Source: Stereocaulon alpinum
Taxonomy: Eukaryota > Ascomycota > Lecanoromycetes > Lecanorales > Stereocaulaceae
Reading direction: 5' to 3'
Assembly (NCBI GenBank): GCA_018257865.1
Contig: JAEUBA010000001.1
Location: forward strand, 620,001 to 684,000
DNA: 64,000 bases
The notes beneath the pieces are model-generated. The model saw nothing but the letters and a program-made list of their open reading frames with translations, was not told the origin of the DNA and searched no databases. Shown here piece by piece: positions 21,468-33,555 of the stretch. Within the stretch, counting starts at the first letter, position 1. Every line of letters starts with the position of its first letter. The position numbers and the translations under genes are program-made.

Positions 21468-22028
21468 GATGGAGGTGTTGGTGAGCTTAGTCTTTAGATC
21501 GCGGAGCGGCGAATGGAGCACCGGAATCGATGACTGGTGAAGTTTTCACGCCTTGCCCGACGTATAAAGCTGCTGCTCCCTCTACACCAACGGCCTGTAT
21601 TAGGAAAAACCGAAGATGGAGGTTGAGAGATTGTGTAGAAGGTGCAGCTGATGTTACCGCGGAAAGGAGCGCCGATTTGAGGGAGCTCAAAGGTCGCGGT
21701 GCCCTATCGGACCCTTGTTAGTAAGCACGGTCCTGAGCGCAGATGGTGATGTGTTAAAGGCTAGTTGAACGAAGTGAGAGGACGGGCCACAGGATAATAA
21801 GGTGACACTGGTCGAAGTCGGTCAAGCTGCGGATGATGACTTGAGATTCATGTTGCGAGTAGAAAACACCGGGTGTTGGGAATCAAAGGTCTTGTGGACA
21901 GGACTTGAATAGGCAGATCACGCCAACGCAAGCACGGAAGTAAATAACCGAGGCGCGTTGAAAGCACGCCTGTTCAGCTACAACAAAGATACATCTAGAT
22001 TACTGGCCTGGGAAACGAATCAGCGGTC
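21468..22028. promoter_or_regulatory. Divergent promoter region RPN3 / SPC34
   Basis: 561 nt between divergent starts. I looked for the yeast proteasome element GGTGGCAAA and did not find it. No gene visible. Confidence 0.45.
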
Positions 22029-22887
22029 ATGACGCTTCTAGACAATCATCTTGAGCAGATCTCATTGTCGTCAGCGGCAATTGCAGAGCTCCCGTCAGTC
22101 GCCATCTCCACTGCGCACGAGGTAGAATCTAACAGTTCTGATTGAAGATTCCCTACTCCCAAGATTTTCACTAATGCTCTGCTCCATTCCCACGATATAA
22201 CAGCATTGATACGCGACACTGAAGCTCATGAACGCGCATTATTCACCCTCGGACCGCCCGATCAAGGCTCACGTCCTTCTACAGCAAACATCGCCCGTCG
22301 CACCACCGGCTATGGACCTGACGGCGCTGGCGAACACCACGCTAACGGCGGGGGACTGATGAGGAGCCAGAGACATGGATCAGCAGTGGCTACGCTTCTG
22401 GGAGGGGAATTGGGAGAGCAGATACGGAAAGAGGGCGCAAAGGAAGGCATGGAGCGGGGAGAAGTGGATGTGAATCTACTGCTGAAAGGCGCAGAAAAGC
22501 TTTGTGGAGTCTAGTAAGTGGTCTTCAGACTCAAGGCGACATCTTTTCTGAACTCAGGCCAGCCCTATTGCTGGTGCTCCTGAAAGAATTGCATCATTAC
22601 GCACGCGGTATGAACAATTGACCTCTTCCATTGGTCGCTATGAGGCGAAAGTGTCAAAGCAAATGGCACAGCTTGCCAGGATGAACAAGCAAAAGGACGA
22701 TAATGAGGATGACGAGGATTTTGAAGATGAGATTGTCGACGAAAGCAATGGTCATGACGGATTCCATGTTACGGAAGAAGACTTGAGAAGGGAAGACGAG
22801 GAGATCCGTGAGCTTGAAAAGAAGAAACGTACATTGGAAGATCGAGTCAGTGGTATGGAACGTGACCTTGGGGGGCTCTTACGGTGA
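22029..22887 (+). CDS. SPC34: SPC34, DASH/Dam1 complex subunit
   Basis: Three exons: 22029-22093, 22148-22513 and 22563-22887; 251 residues. Splicing joins MTLLDNHLEQISLSSAAIAE to LPFPTPKIFTNALLHSHDIT, then ALIRDTEAHERALFTLGPP, and at the second junction LCGVYPIAGAPERIASLR. The C-terminal half is coiled coil (YEAKVSKQMAQLARMNKQ, then an acidic stretch and EEIRELEKKKRTLEDRVSG). This is the standard pattern of Spc34. In the DASH complex it helps form rings that couple kinetochores to microtubule plus ends. The 65-nt first exon holds the conserved N-terminus. Confidence 0.9.
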
Positions 22888-23399
22888 ATATCCAAATGAC
22901 AAGAAGAGCCAACTCTTGATCTCAACTACGCCCAAGACCTCGGAGGGTTCCAGTAGACCCACGAGTACGTACACGGCCCAGTCGCCGCTGTGAATGGACT
23001 CCTAGTCCGTATTATTCTAGCTTCGTGGCGGAATGACCTGGGATGTGGAGAGTGTATTGGCAGGTAGATTGTCGTTTGATATACATGGTAAGCATCTCTG
23101 AGACGGCAATGGGTAGGAAATAAGACCTTGCAAGTGACACTGTTGACGTGTTTGCTTCAATAGTAATGATGATTGATCTGGAGGTCGACTTTGCATCGGA
23201 TAGGCAGATCTCTTAAAAACATGTACTGTAGAATTGTGCCAGACTGTGATGTAAAGTTTGGTATCTACGTGTTTGAAGCCCTACTTATTCGCAACTTTAA
23301 CCTGGAACAGCCTACCAGAGTTGCAGAGCACTGGTTCTTAGTCCGTCTGTCTGGTGTGAAGTGAATGACACTGCGGCTTCTTGTTTGCAGATTGGCAAG
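22888..23399. other. Intergenic region SPC34 / UGDH
   Basis: 512 nt; 3' flank of SPC34 and promoter of UGDH. Short open frames only. Confidence 0.45.
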
Positions 23400-25510
23400 A
23401 TGGAAGAAGCCGTCCTTAACACCGCAACCTCTGCAGCGCACAAAACCATCGGACGGGTAACATGCTTGGGATCTGGGTTCGTCGGAGGTGAGTGACCTTC
23501 CATTCAATCACTTACTCGAATTGACTGTCTATGTTTGGTCATCAGGTCCTACATCAGCCGTGACCGCGTTCATGTCCAATGTCGATGTTACTGTCGTCGA
23601 CATCAATCATGAGCGTATCAAAGCCTGGAACTCGGATTGGCTACCCATCTACGAACCCGGACTTAATGAGATCGTTCATGCTGCGCGAGGCGGCACAGAT
23701 ACCAATGCTGCTTCGCAATACAAAGCCCCTCAAGCCGTCCCTAGGCACAAAGGGAGGGCCAATCTCCACTTCTCGACGAATGTCAACAAGGCTATTGACG
23801 AGGCGGATTTGATCTTCGTTTGCGTCAACACCCCTACGAAAGCCAATGGTATTGGGAGAGGTGCCGCCGCAGACCTCGCATTTGTGGAAGCTGCTGCACG
23901 AAACATAGCACAAGTAGCTAGACAGGATAAGATTGTCGTCGAAAAGTCGACGGTACCATGCCGGACCGCACAGTCAATTCGAGAGATCGTGAGTCCAAGT
24001 AACTGGCTTGAGTAACGATTACTCCCTCTTTGTTTACATACTGACCATGTTGTTCTCCGTAGCTTTCCGCCAACGCCAACCCTGGCGTACGCTTCGATGT
24101 GCTCTCAAATCCCGAGTTCCTTGCAGAAGGTACGGCTGTCCGAGATCTGCTTACTCCTGACAGAGTCATCATAGGATCTGAGACGACACCGGAAGGTCTC
24201 CGAGCAGCTGCGTCTCTGGTAGACGTCTATAGCCAATGGATACCAAGAGAACGTATCATTACTATGAACTTATGGTCGTCAGAGCTGTCCAAGCTCGCCG
24301 CAAATGCTTTACTCGCCCAACGTATTAGCAGTGTCAACGCGTTGAGCGCGATTTGTGAAGCTACTGGAGCCGATGTCAATGAGGTTAGCAATGCCTGCGG
24401 TCTTGATTCCCGTATTGGACCTCATATGTTAAAAGCTGGCCCTGGATTTGGTGGCAGGTATATTCTGATCTCACTCTATGCTTCCGAATATCATTGCTTA
24501 TAACGGCCGCTTGTAGCTGTTTTCAGAAAGACATCTTCAACATCGTCTACCTCTCTGAATCCTTGCACCTGTATGAAGTAGCAGACTACTGGCGTGGCAT
24601 CATCAACATGAACGGGTACCAAAAACACCGATTCACCAAGCGAATCATAACCTGCCTATTCCACAACCTCACCGGCAAAAAGATCGCCGTGCTCGGCTTT
24701 GCTTTCAAGAAAGACACATCGGACACTCGTGAATCTCCCGCAATTGCCCTCGTTACCAATCTCATTGCCGAAAAAGCCCAAGTCGCGATCTATGATCCTA
24801 AGGTCAAAGGACCTCAAGTCTGGAAGGAACTTGTGGACGCTGGAGGCAAGGCGGGACACTTGAAGCAGGTTGTATTGATCTGCAAATCCGCTTACGAGGC
24901 CTGCCAGGGCGCAGACGCAATTGTAGTCGTCACTGAGTGGGACGAATTCAGCAACAAAGAGCCAGTAAACGCTCACAAGATTGAGGCCGATCATCCCCAA
25001 GGCAATGATCATCTCAACGTAACAAAGGGAAGGAGTACATTTACTTCATCAGAACTGACGAGTACAAGTCAGCCAGTTTTGTTAGACATCTCAACCTATC
25101 CCCCCAAAGAAAACAGCCCAACCCTCCCCACAAGGGAATCACAAAGCACGAGCTTGCCGTTACAAACCATCAGCGACAACCTCCCTCACTCACCATCCCG
25201 CGCCAACCGCACCAAACAACAACCCTCTAGCCCTCCACCATCACCAACCAAGACCCCCAGCTCGGCAAAACGCCACAACAAATACCTCTTCTACGTCAAC
25301 GAACCCACCAAGCAGCCACCCAGTGCTAGCAACTTCGGTCCCGCAACAGCGAAGACTGAGCGATTGGACTGGGCTCGCATCGCTAAGGGGATGAGGAAGC
25401 CGATGTGGGTGTTTGATGGACGGAATATTCTTGATGGGGCGAAGTTGGAGGCGCTGGGGTTCCGGTATGAGGCTATTGGGAAGGCGAGTAAGTATTCCGG
25501 GTTCAGTTGA
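23400..25510 (+). CDS. UDP-glucose 6-dehydrogenase with C-terminal-domain insertion
   Basis: Four exons: 23400-23487, 23546-23988, 24063-24457 and 24517-25510; 639 residues. The NAD-binding start is RVTCLGSGFVGGPTSAV; further motifs are IYEPGL, FVCVNTPTK, VEKSTVP, NPEFLAEGTAVRDLL and SELSKLAANALLAQRISSVN. The catalytic cysteine (about residue 310) is in GPGFGGSCFQKDI and is created across the last splice. The C-terminal domain has LGFAFKKDTSDTRESPAI and FDGRNIL. It oxidises UDP-glucose to UDP-glucuronate with two NAD, feeding UDP-xylose and glycan synthesis. Between VVVTEWDEF (about 444-451) and LDWARIAKGMRKP (about 590) there is a ~135-residue Ser/Pro/Thr-rich insertion absent from ordinary UGDHs, which are about 390-500 residues. 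Confidence 0.9.
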
Positions 25511-26035
25511 AAGGGGAGTGAGGAGACGGGTCGTTGCTATCTGGTGCTTCTGGAGGGGATGCTACTGTGTTTCTTGCTTGTGAAGCTTATAATGGGCAAA
25601 GTCGATTTAGCAGGGTGCTTTGGAAGGAACTGAACATGGCTTCCTAGACGATTCTTGCGAGTAGGGTAGCTTAAAGACAGTGGTCAGCGTTATCAGAGTA
25701 GCCATGCCGCCACAACATTCCCTCAGACTAGTCTTGCATCAGGAGATTGGGACCTGGTGCTCGATAGCCCCATGAAAGGCCTGTGACTGACCCTGTAGAA
25801 GGTCAAGTGGCGAAGAAAAGTCACACCTGCACACGGGAAGTCTGCAGATGATGATCAAATGCTAAACCAAATGCTCCCTAAGTCTATCTCAGAATACACA
25901 AAGCCCTTTTCGCTTCCCTTTTCGCCCCTGGTATCATGCAAGCTCCTAGCCACCAATAATGCCGCCCCTTCCAAATCCACGTATGACCGGCCAAACGTAT
26001 ACAAAATTAGACCTGCCATATCAGGAAACACCCTC
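25511..26035. other. Convergent intergenic region UGDH / TAF12
   Basis: 525 nt between two stops; 3' UTR-like, no gene or repeat seen. Confidence 0.45.
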
Positions 26036-27847
26036 TCATAGATCCCCCTTGCCACCCGTAACCTTAGCCGCTTGCACAGCGCTCAATTTTTGAGTCCAGG
26101 CTTGAGTAGGGACGACCTTCTTGACTGTTCGAAGCTCGTCTGAGGCATAGCCGGGAACGCGGATGTTGTAGTTGCGCTCGAGAATGAGTTGGAGGTCGCG
26201 AAGCTCGAGGGTTGAGGATTGGCGTAGTTTGGCGAGACGGCAGGCTGCGACGATGACTTGGTCGACGAACTCGTCGGCGACTTCTAGCAAAGTCTGGTAG
26301 GGAATAAATTAGTTAGGATGCTCTGATACAGCTCTCACAAAGACATAGGTAGGACTCACTTCCTCAACTTCAGCAGTCAAACTCTCACCCTCGTCTCCCT
26401 CGCCTCCAGTTCCACCAGTGACCTGCCTCACCAGCTCTTCCAACTTTTTCTTGCTCAGGACTCTCTCTCCTTCCCCTTCAAGTACATATCCGGGATGTCT
26501 CTGAATGGCAGGCTGCCCCATCGGTCCCATGGCTACCGGTCCGTTAGTTAGAGTAGGTCGTGACGGGCCCATGGACACTGGTTGTGGAGGGTTTAAGGGC
26601 ATATCTTTGGGTATTGGCATTTTAGCATGGTTCTGGTTATTCCGTTGATCTTGCGGGTGGGCGTGAGTAGCAGATTGAGGTGTGGATGTGTGGATATTTG
26701 GCTGAGAGTAGGTTCGTGCTGATTGCTCCACCGCGGCTGCGTGGGAAAGTGGGACAGGCTCTTGAGGGTTTGCTGATTGGGAAGGTGCGACGCGTGGGGA
26801 GTTGTGCTGGTGATCTAGGGGGCGAGCGTTGGTATTCACGTTTAAAGGCGGGTGAGAGTTGGGAATTTGATTTGGATTTTGTTGCGGGCGCGAAGTCGGC
26901 GGTTGATTCGGAGGATGTGTCAGTGGTCCGTTGTTTGATGGGCTCATGGCAGGACGTGGTGCAGTGTTCGCATGATTTCTTGCAGCGTCTACGGCAGAGC
27001 TGACTGTATGTGGCTGGCTTTGTGCTTCCTTTTTCATCTGCGATTGGCCACCCATTCCCGCTTTGTGTTCTTGAATGTGTGTTGCGGAGTTTGGAGCCTG
27101 AGTTGTGTTTGGTGCATTGTTTGGACCATTGCCAGCTTTAATCTGTGCCTGCTGAGCTCTTATATTCTCCTGGGAAGCTTTGAAACTGCGTAAGTTATCT
27201 CGGCTTGCGTTCTGGTTCCGCTCTAGATTGTCCTTTTGAACTCGATGCATCTCAGCTTCTTGTTGATTCAGAGGTTTGCCCACGTCTTCTCTTTGCTTTT
27301 TCTGCATTGCAAGGGTCTCGAGACCACGTGAACAGCGCTCGAGGGTTTGCAGTTGAGCTGCATACTTGTTCTGCGCATCTTTAACCCAGTTGGCGGCATT
27401 ATTGGGTGCCACATGAGGTGGTGCGATGATATTGGCCTTTCGTACTGCCTCGATGACCGTGGCAGAATACTGTTCCTGACCTTGAGATTGACCACCACCT
27501 TGCGTTGGTGGTCGTGGGTTTTGCTGGCCTGGTTGACCTGAACTCATAGGCCGAGCGCCGTTCTGTTGAGCGGCGGCCATACTTTGCTTCTGTTCCATGT
27601 CTTGCTTTTCTTTGGCCATTTTTGTTTTTATATTCAAGGATACCTCGACCAACTTCTTGTATGCTTGCTGATAGTCTGCGGACTCTGGAGGATTAGAATT
27701 TATGCGTGCCCACAGCTTGGTTACACCCTCCCGATACCCGGCCTTACTTGACTCGGGGAAATATTGGAGAGTCTGTATCATTTCGGGTTTGATCAAGTTG
27801 TTGAGCGGGGGCATGTCCGGGCGCGCCGGGTTGCCTGTGTTGTTCAT
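26036..27847 (-). CDS. TAF12: TAF12, TFIID/SAGA histone-fold subunit
   Basis: Two exons, 27847-26360 and 26293-26036. The 66-nt intron has a GTGAGT donor, CTAAC branch point and ACCAG acceptor. The protein is 581 residues. The histone fold is at the C-terminus and spans the splice: VLSKKKLEELVRQVTG, then TLLEVADEFVDQVIVAACRL and LELRDLQLILERNYNIRVPG. The long N-terminal part is rich in Gln, Asn and Pro, typical of fungal Taf12. Taf12 pairs with Taf4 in TFIID and with Ada1 in SAGA for RNA polymerase II transcription. Confidence 0.93.
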
Positions 27848-28289
27848 GGTGAAGGAATGACGGTAATTAGCAGTCTAGCATAGATTAGACGGTATAGTGA
27901 AGTTTGGGAGTTTACATAACCGTAGCCTTTGTAGCTAGATAGTATATGAAGAATAGATGTCTTGCAAAGGGCATAAGAAAGCTGCGAGGGGGGGCATCAG
28001 AGTCCGGTGAGGTAAGGTAGTCCTGTGGTGGGGTGTATGGGCCTTGGGCGGGCTAAAGTGCAGAAACACTAAGCAACTGATCGACGTCCTTCGCCAATCA
28101 CCAGGCTGAATGTTTCAGCTACATAGAATGGCCTGCTGAGCCACCGGGCCTCCTAGGCTACCGATTCTCATGTATATTACATATAGCGAATACATACTCA
28201 TCGCACTCGTGTTCTCCATTGGTTCTACATCTGATATTGCGTTATGGGCCCGCTGAACGAGAAAACAGGAGTTTTCGTCACAGATTCCA
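27848..28289. promoter_or_regulatory. Divergent promoter region TAF12 / CorA-like gene
   Basis: 442 nt between divergent starts; no TATA box or repeat that I can support. Confidence 0.4.
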
Positions 28290-30861
28290 ATGAGCAGCGC
28301 GGGCAGGGCAGTGCAAATGTCCAGCGTCGGAAAGGTGAGAGGCAGCTTTGGAGCTTTGGAAACATGGCTGATGCTTTATGGGACAGAACTTTCACAAACA
28401 GAGAGCGGAGTGCAAACCGACACCATTGAAGCTGAAATCCAAGTTGAAGATGGCATCCAATCCAAAGTTGCAACTGTACCCTACTCTGCAATGCAATTTC
28501 CCATGAGCAAAGGATCACAAGGGTGGAAAAGGCGGCCACGAAGTCCGGGCTTGAAATGGTATAAGGGATATAATACGCCGGAAAGCTTGAAGACTGGCAG
28601 AGTACTAGTAATCGACTATGTCAAACAAGGTACGGATCGTCTACTGGATAATTCACTTGAGAGGTGGCTATTTGGCTCCATTGATGAGGACTTGTCACTC
28701 ATGATCTGCTGCAGACCAAAGCAAGGCTGGTATGCGGAAAGTCGCTGCCCAAGAGATCAGCTCGGTCGAGGGGCTTCGGAAATTATATTCCAATGTGATG
28801 TCTCAGACGTCCCATCTACGTGGTGACTCTGGTTGATGCTTGTACAGCCCGATCGTTGCGGTGAAGCTGTTCTTCGTGTGATGCACGTTCAGAATGCGGA
28901 TTGGGCGACTCGTTATCTCCTCCATAAATTCAACATCACACCTCGCGACGACCTTGTTGGGACCGATTTCGGAAAGTACGTCAAGTATCAAAGGCCAGAG
29001 AGAAGGGGTGGGAAACCTTTCTTGAGTGGGAAATCTTGGAAAACCACGCATGATCCATGGAGAGGGATTAGTAGGACGTCTTTTGGTATTGACTACTTGA
29101 GAAATTACCCTTGCCCAATTTCCGGGACCAAGGGACAGGAAAACATGAAGGAGAAAATGTTCGAACTGAACTATTACGATCAAGAGGATCTGCCAAAATA
29201 TGGCTTCGATGTCTATGTTCAAAGATTTAGCTGCTATATACAGCATAAAGAGCCAGTACAAGATGTGCCAGACTACATGGAGAGCCCGTACAGAGAAGGC
29301 AAGGACAGGAATGATACCCATCATTATGTGCCCCAGCTGGAGACGCTAGATAACGGAAACACGATCATCATCTTCGAAAACTCGCAGTCTGGCTCAATCG
29401 AAGATACAGTGATCACGGCACGCCAACACTGGGAGTCAAGATGGCGGAGGTTACCCTTCTATTTGGCCTATGAATCGAATGATGTATCAAATGACGACCG
29501 CATGGCCTTGGAATGCATGAAGATCATTTTGTCAGACATATGGAAAAGTATAGCTGAGAACTGGGAGGACTTTCTCGACGTCTGCAATACCCACATGTCC
29601 ATCCTCGAAGAGAAGATCTACGAGCAGCCAGCCGACGAGTCCCGAGCGCCAGAGCTATGGACAAATTCCAGCATGTGGCTCAAGGTTGAGCGTTTGGTAG
29701 CCATCCATGTAGCCGTCCTCAAAGAAATGCAGACAAATCTCAGCGAGTTTCTCGGCGAGCCCGAGATCGATGACAATTGGCTCGAAGCTAGCCCTGGAGA
29801 CATGGAGAAAATTGCTGAATTAGTACAGGAGGATCTCATCAAGCCGACAGCCAATCTGGCTGATCTGATGTACAAATCCGTAGGCATCAGGGACAGTAGG
29901 CATGGCTTGCAGCTAAGTACAAGCATGTGGCGACTGAGGTACTTTGCTTCTTCCTACAATCTCTTTCGTTCCATTCATAGGCAACCTGTCTCAATCTCTA
30001 TGCATCTGCTGACCCTTCTCCTTAAACAGCTGGATAACATTCATCTTCCTCCCCCTAACATTCATCTCCTCCTTCTTCGGCATGAACGTCGACATCTTCC
30101 AAGGCTCAAACGCGTACCCCTCCATCCGATGGTACTTCGCCTCCGCCGTCCCGATGATGGCCATCGTCCTCATAGGCTGGTACTTCATAAAGCACTTCCT
30201 CGCCAGCAGGCGCCAAACACCCTACCAGCGCGGCATCTACGAACACCTCTTCTTCGAGCTCGCCACCGCATATCCGCGCCTCTGGTCACGTTCCGGTCCA
30301 AACGAGTGGATAGAACCGCAAAACACCCTCGACAAATTGAAATGGCGACTGATAAGCCACTGGAACGATCCACCAAAAACAACCCAAGCAGGCCTCACGG
30401 ACGGCGACGCCGAATACGACGACCTAGGCGCCTGGGCACGCTTCAAACGCAACCTAACACGCCGCTGGACATCGCAGATACGCATAGCAGACATGAACAC
30501 AGCACCCTCATCCACTACCCTAGAAGAAGGCGGCAGAACAACCCCCCCAAGCTTCGACGTCGACCGTAAAGAGAGCGTGCAGCCTACGATGCAATTCATG
30601 AGGACATCTGCAACGGGTGATTTGCCGGGTGGTATGCTTGAGATACCTGATGTGAAGATAGTTACTGCGCCGGCTAAGGCTGCGGTTTCGAGGAGAACTG
30701 CGGTGCCTGAGAGGGGTGAGGGGGATGGGGATGGAGATGAGAGTGGGAGTCGGAGGCCGAGTAGTAGGAGTAGTGGGCAGAGTGGGTTAATGGTTGAGGA
30801 GGAGCCGGAGGGGTGGTTGAGGGATTATGGGGGTATGGGTGGGGGTTTTAGGATTCATTGA
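28290..30861 (+). CDS. CorA-like metal ion transporter domain protein
   Basis: Three exons: 28290-28799, 28848-29938 and 30030-30861; about 810 residues. The second intron is firm (CTGAG donor side, AACAG acceptor) and gives LSWITFIFLPLTFISSFFGM. The first is less sure: the GTCTCA donor at 28800 is the one that keeps frame and gives FQCDPDRCGEAVLRVMHVQN. The long N-terminal region is soluble. Near the end are two membrane helices with the family motif Gly-Met-Asn (FFGMN) between them, then SIRWYFASAVPMMAIVLIGW. The tail is long, charged and disordered. CorA proteins are Mg2+ channels; this filamentous-fungal subgroup has an extended cytosolic region, and its substrate is not established. Confidence 0.8.
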
Positions 30862-31266
30862 GGGACGTGGGTGGTGGTGTTGTGTGTCTTTTGTGAATGT
30901 GTGGATAGTGGGAAGAGGGATGTACGAGTAGACGGGACGTGTGCAGTGCATTTTCTGGATTATCGGAGGACATGAATGGATGGTGTATGATGATGTTAGC
31001 GCCTTGGGAATCTGGATAGTAATCAAGGCATGCGTATACCTGCAACGATGACAGAGAGGATATGTATTGTTTCATTGTAGTTTATCAGCTAGCATGTGCT
31101 ATGTCTGGTTCACGCAACATGCTGTCTAGGATTGCAACCTGTAAAAGCCAGTCTCCTCCCACCAATGTCCTAAGCGTGGGCCATGTGACATGTAATCTGG
31201 GGTTCAAACCTGCCAAAAGTCTCTGCCATGTACACTGCAGTCCGGGCATAAGCCCTTTCCCTTGTG
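30862..31266. other. Convergent intergenic region
   Basis: 405 nt between the CorA-like stop and the unknown minus-strand gene. A GGTTCAAACC-like string near 31200 is not part of a tRNA that I can fold. Nothing else seen. Confidence 0.45.
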
Positions 31267-32286
31267 CTAAAGGCCAAGAACACCTCTAACGCCGGGACTC
31301 CTAGTCCCACTAATCCTACTTGAAGTATCCCTCTTGCTACCAGCCCTGCTTCCCTTCTCCGCCTTATGCCCTTGACCCTTCTCGCTACCCGGTCTGCTAC
31401 CGCTATGTTGAGTCTTCGGCTTGCCGCTTCTTCGGGTGCTGACTTGGCTAATGCTGTCGCTAGGGTGTACCGAGCTCTCGACGTCCAATCTTGAATCTTC
31501 CTTCACTTTGCTGGCTAGGCTGGTGGCGAGGCTGGATGGTAAAGGGATATCTCTTGCTGACTTGGCTTGCGTCATGACCGAAGGTGGCAAAGGCATCATC
31601 TCGGCTTGGCGGATCGTCCTGTTTGAGGAGGCATGCGAGCCTCGTGAGCCTTGAGGTTGACCGATGGATATTTTTGTGCCGCCATTTGTTTGAACAACTG
31701 GACCGGCATCGTCCCTCCGTACCACCGTGTGATATGAGCGACGGGAGTGTTCAGAGGGATCGACAAGGGTTTCGACGTAGGTGCGAGGGACTGATCCGAT
31801 GGGAAGGGCACGAGAAGCAGGTCTGCTGTTGGCTAAGGAGCCGCGATCTGCATATGTGCCGTGATCTGAACTCCTTGCGATAGTCTCAAGCCGCACCACG
31901 TCTCGGGCAGGTGGCGCTTCGATAGTTCGATAAGTAATCTTGCTCTGACTTTGAGGTTGCTGATGACTTTCGGAGTCGCCTTTGCTCATAGCATAAGCGA
32001 CTACAGCGCCTGCTGTGGCACCAAGAATGGTGCCAACAATAGCTCTAGTACTGATTTCGTCTGAAGGTTTCTGCTCTTCTGTTCTGACGCGGGTGAAAAC
32101 GACGCCCGGAGTATTGACGGTTTGGTTTATGATGATTCGAGGTGGTGGTGCTTCAGCCGATATAGCCTGTACAGCGGGTTTCGAGGCTCCGAGAGTCATG
32201 CTGTCCGCTACATCGCGTTGCCATGCCAGGCACCGCCGACTTTCTGGGATGTCAGTGCGAATACTGGGAGTCTTGATGTAAGACAT
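31267..32286 (-). CDS. Uncharacterised fungal protein, Ser/Arg-rich with one short hydrophobic segment
   Basis: I do not recognise a domain. From ATG 32286 the product is 339 residues. It has one Gly/Ala-rich hydrophobic segment (AIVGTILGATAGAVVAYAMS, about residues 81-100) and otherwise disordered sequence rich in Ser, Arg and Pro, including repeated SR/GS dipeptides near the C-terminus. The frame is open upstream of this ATG to about 32530 with coding-like sequence (ADFKSFRLLCHPILLTKASP), but no ATG is there, so a 5' exon is likely. A candidate is the ATG frame 32787-32536, in the same frame, which ends in a strong hydrophobic helix (CLVSAIVLLFLLDSSLTIW). If joined, the protein would be membrane anchored. 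The splice sites are not resolved. Confidence 0.5.
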   Translation of the reverse strand: MSYIKTPSIRTDIPESRRCLAWQRDVADSMTLGASKPAVQAISAEAPPPRIIINQTVNTPGVVFTRVRTEEQKPSDEISTRAIVGTILGATAGAVVAYAMSKGDSESHQQPQSQSKITYRTIEAPPARDVVRLETIARSSDHGTYADRGSLANSRPASRALPIGSVPRTYVETLVDPSEHSRRSYHTVVRRDDAGPVVQTNGGTKISIGQPQGSRGSHASSNRTIRQAEMMPLPPSVMTQAKSARDIPLPSSLATSLASKVKEDSRLDVESSVHPSDSISQVSTRRSGKPKTQHSGSRPGSEKGQGHKAEKGSRAGSKRDTSSRISGTRSPGVRGVLGL

Positions 32287-33555
32287 TGTTGCGATGAGAT
32301 CTCGCTTTGAGGTGGGGGAAGGCGGCGTTGAAATACTGCTGCTGTTGCGAGGCCGGTTGCGCCAGGCCAGCTCCGCGGGGCTAGCCTTTGTGAGAAGTAT
32401 TGGATGACACAATAGGCGAAATGATTTAAAGTCCGCGGCCTTGTAGCTTGGCTTAGCTTTGTTCAGGGAGCAAGGGTCGAGTTGAGTTAGGTCTTCACTT
32501 TGACTTGATGAGGATGGGCAAAGTGTTGGTGTTCCTTAGTAGATGTATAGACACCATATCGTTAGGGAGCTATCCAGGAGAAAAAGCAGGACGATGGCGG
32601 ATACGAGACAGCTCTGTATGACATTAGTGAGGCATTGGTAGTCAAGTGATCCATGTGGCAAGCTGATCCACTTGGTGGACGGGTGGATATTCGGAAAGGG
32701 TAGACCGACGAAGGCGTTGTACACTAGGGAAAGCGTTGTAGCTTGACGGCGGCACGATTGATCGATTTCGGATCTTGGAGGTCTCATCTCGATCGAAGCC
32801 TAGCTCAGGGCGGAAGTCGTAAGTCATGTCTATGGCTGGCGGCCTCGACCGTCCCTAGTCTGAGTCATGCCTTGCCCAACGTCGTGATGCCCGAACGGAG
32901 TTTCATAGAATGAGCCACGTAGACATATGCAGCTAAAGCACTACGCAAGGACGAAAGCGTGTGGTACAGTAAGCCCTATTCGTTGAAATACTCGCTAAGT
33001 GTTAGCTCTGTCGGCCTGTAACATCAGCAATTAGCAGCGAAGCAGCATGTAAATGGACCCGAAAACCGCCGAAAAATAGCGCATGCTTTTGTGTCTCTAT
33101 AGAAGGAGTGGCATCTCATTCGCCCTCGTTGCAAATTATTGCGGAGGTTTCTTGGTTGGCAGGGCGCGGCCTGAAGCGCCCGGGTGTCAGGTTGGCAAAG
33201 AGACCCTATGCTACCCTACCTAGGCAAGCAACAAGCAAGTCAGGACAATATCGCCGCAAATGAACGAGAAAGAAAATGTGGAGCAAGTTGAAGTGCTCCA
33301 CAAAGGCGCAAGGCACCTTGAGTCCTGTTGAACCTCGATGTTCTTGTTGCAAGGACATAGCCAGATCCACAAGCCTCAACGCTACGTAGTGACGTTCCAT
33401 GGTGAGCTTTGATGTTGGTATCGCAGCTTTCATGGATGCCACACAATGAACCTTTCTTTCCGTCCAAAGCTTTGCCAGCCAAAGCCTGGATCAAGCGAGA
33501 CCAGGACAACCGATGAGAGTCCTCGTCTGTAGACGGGCATACCTACCTTGGCAGC
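32287..33555. other. Region between the unknown gene and EMG1
   Basis: 1269 nt. The left part (to about 32790) probably holds 5' exon sequence of the unknown minus-strand gene. The rest shows only short open frames with no recognisable product. Confidence 0.4.

Noticed and set aside
31190..31230. tRNA-like B-box (GGGGTTCAAACCTGCC)
   Set aside because: No A-box at the right distance and no cloverleaf can be drawn.
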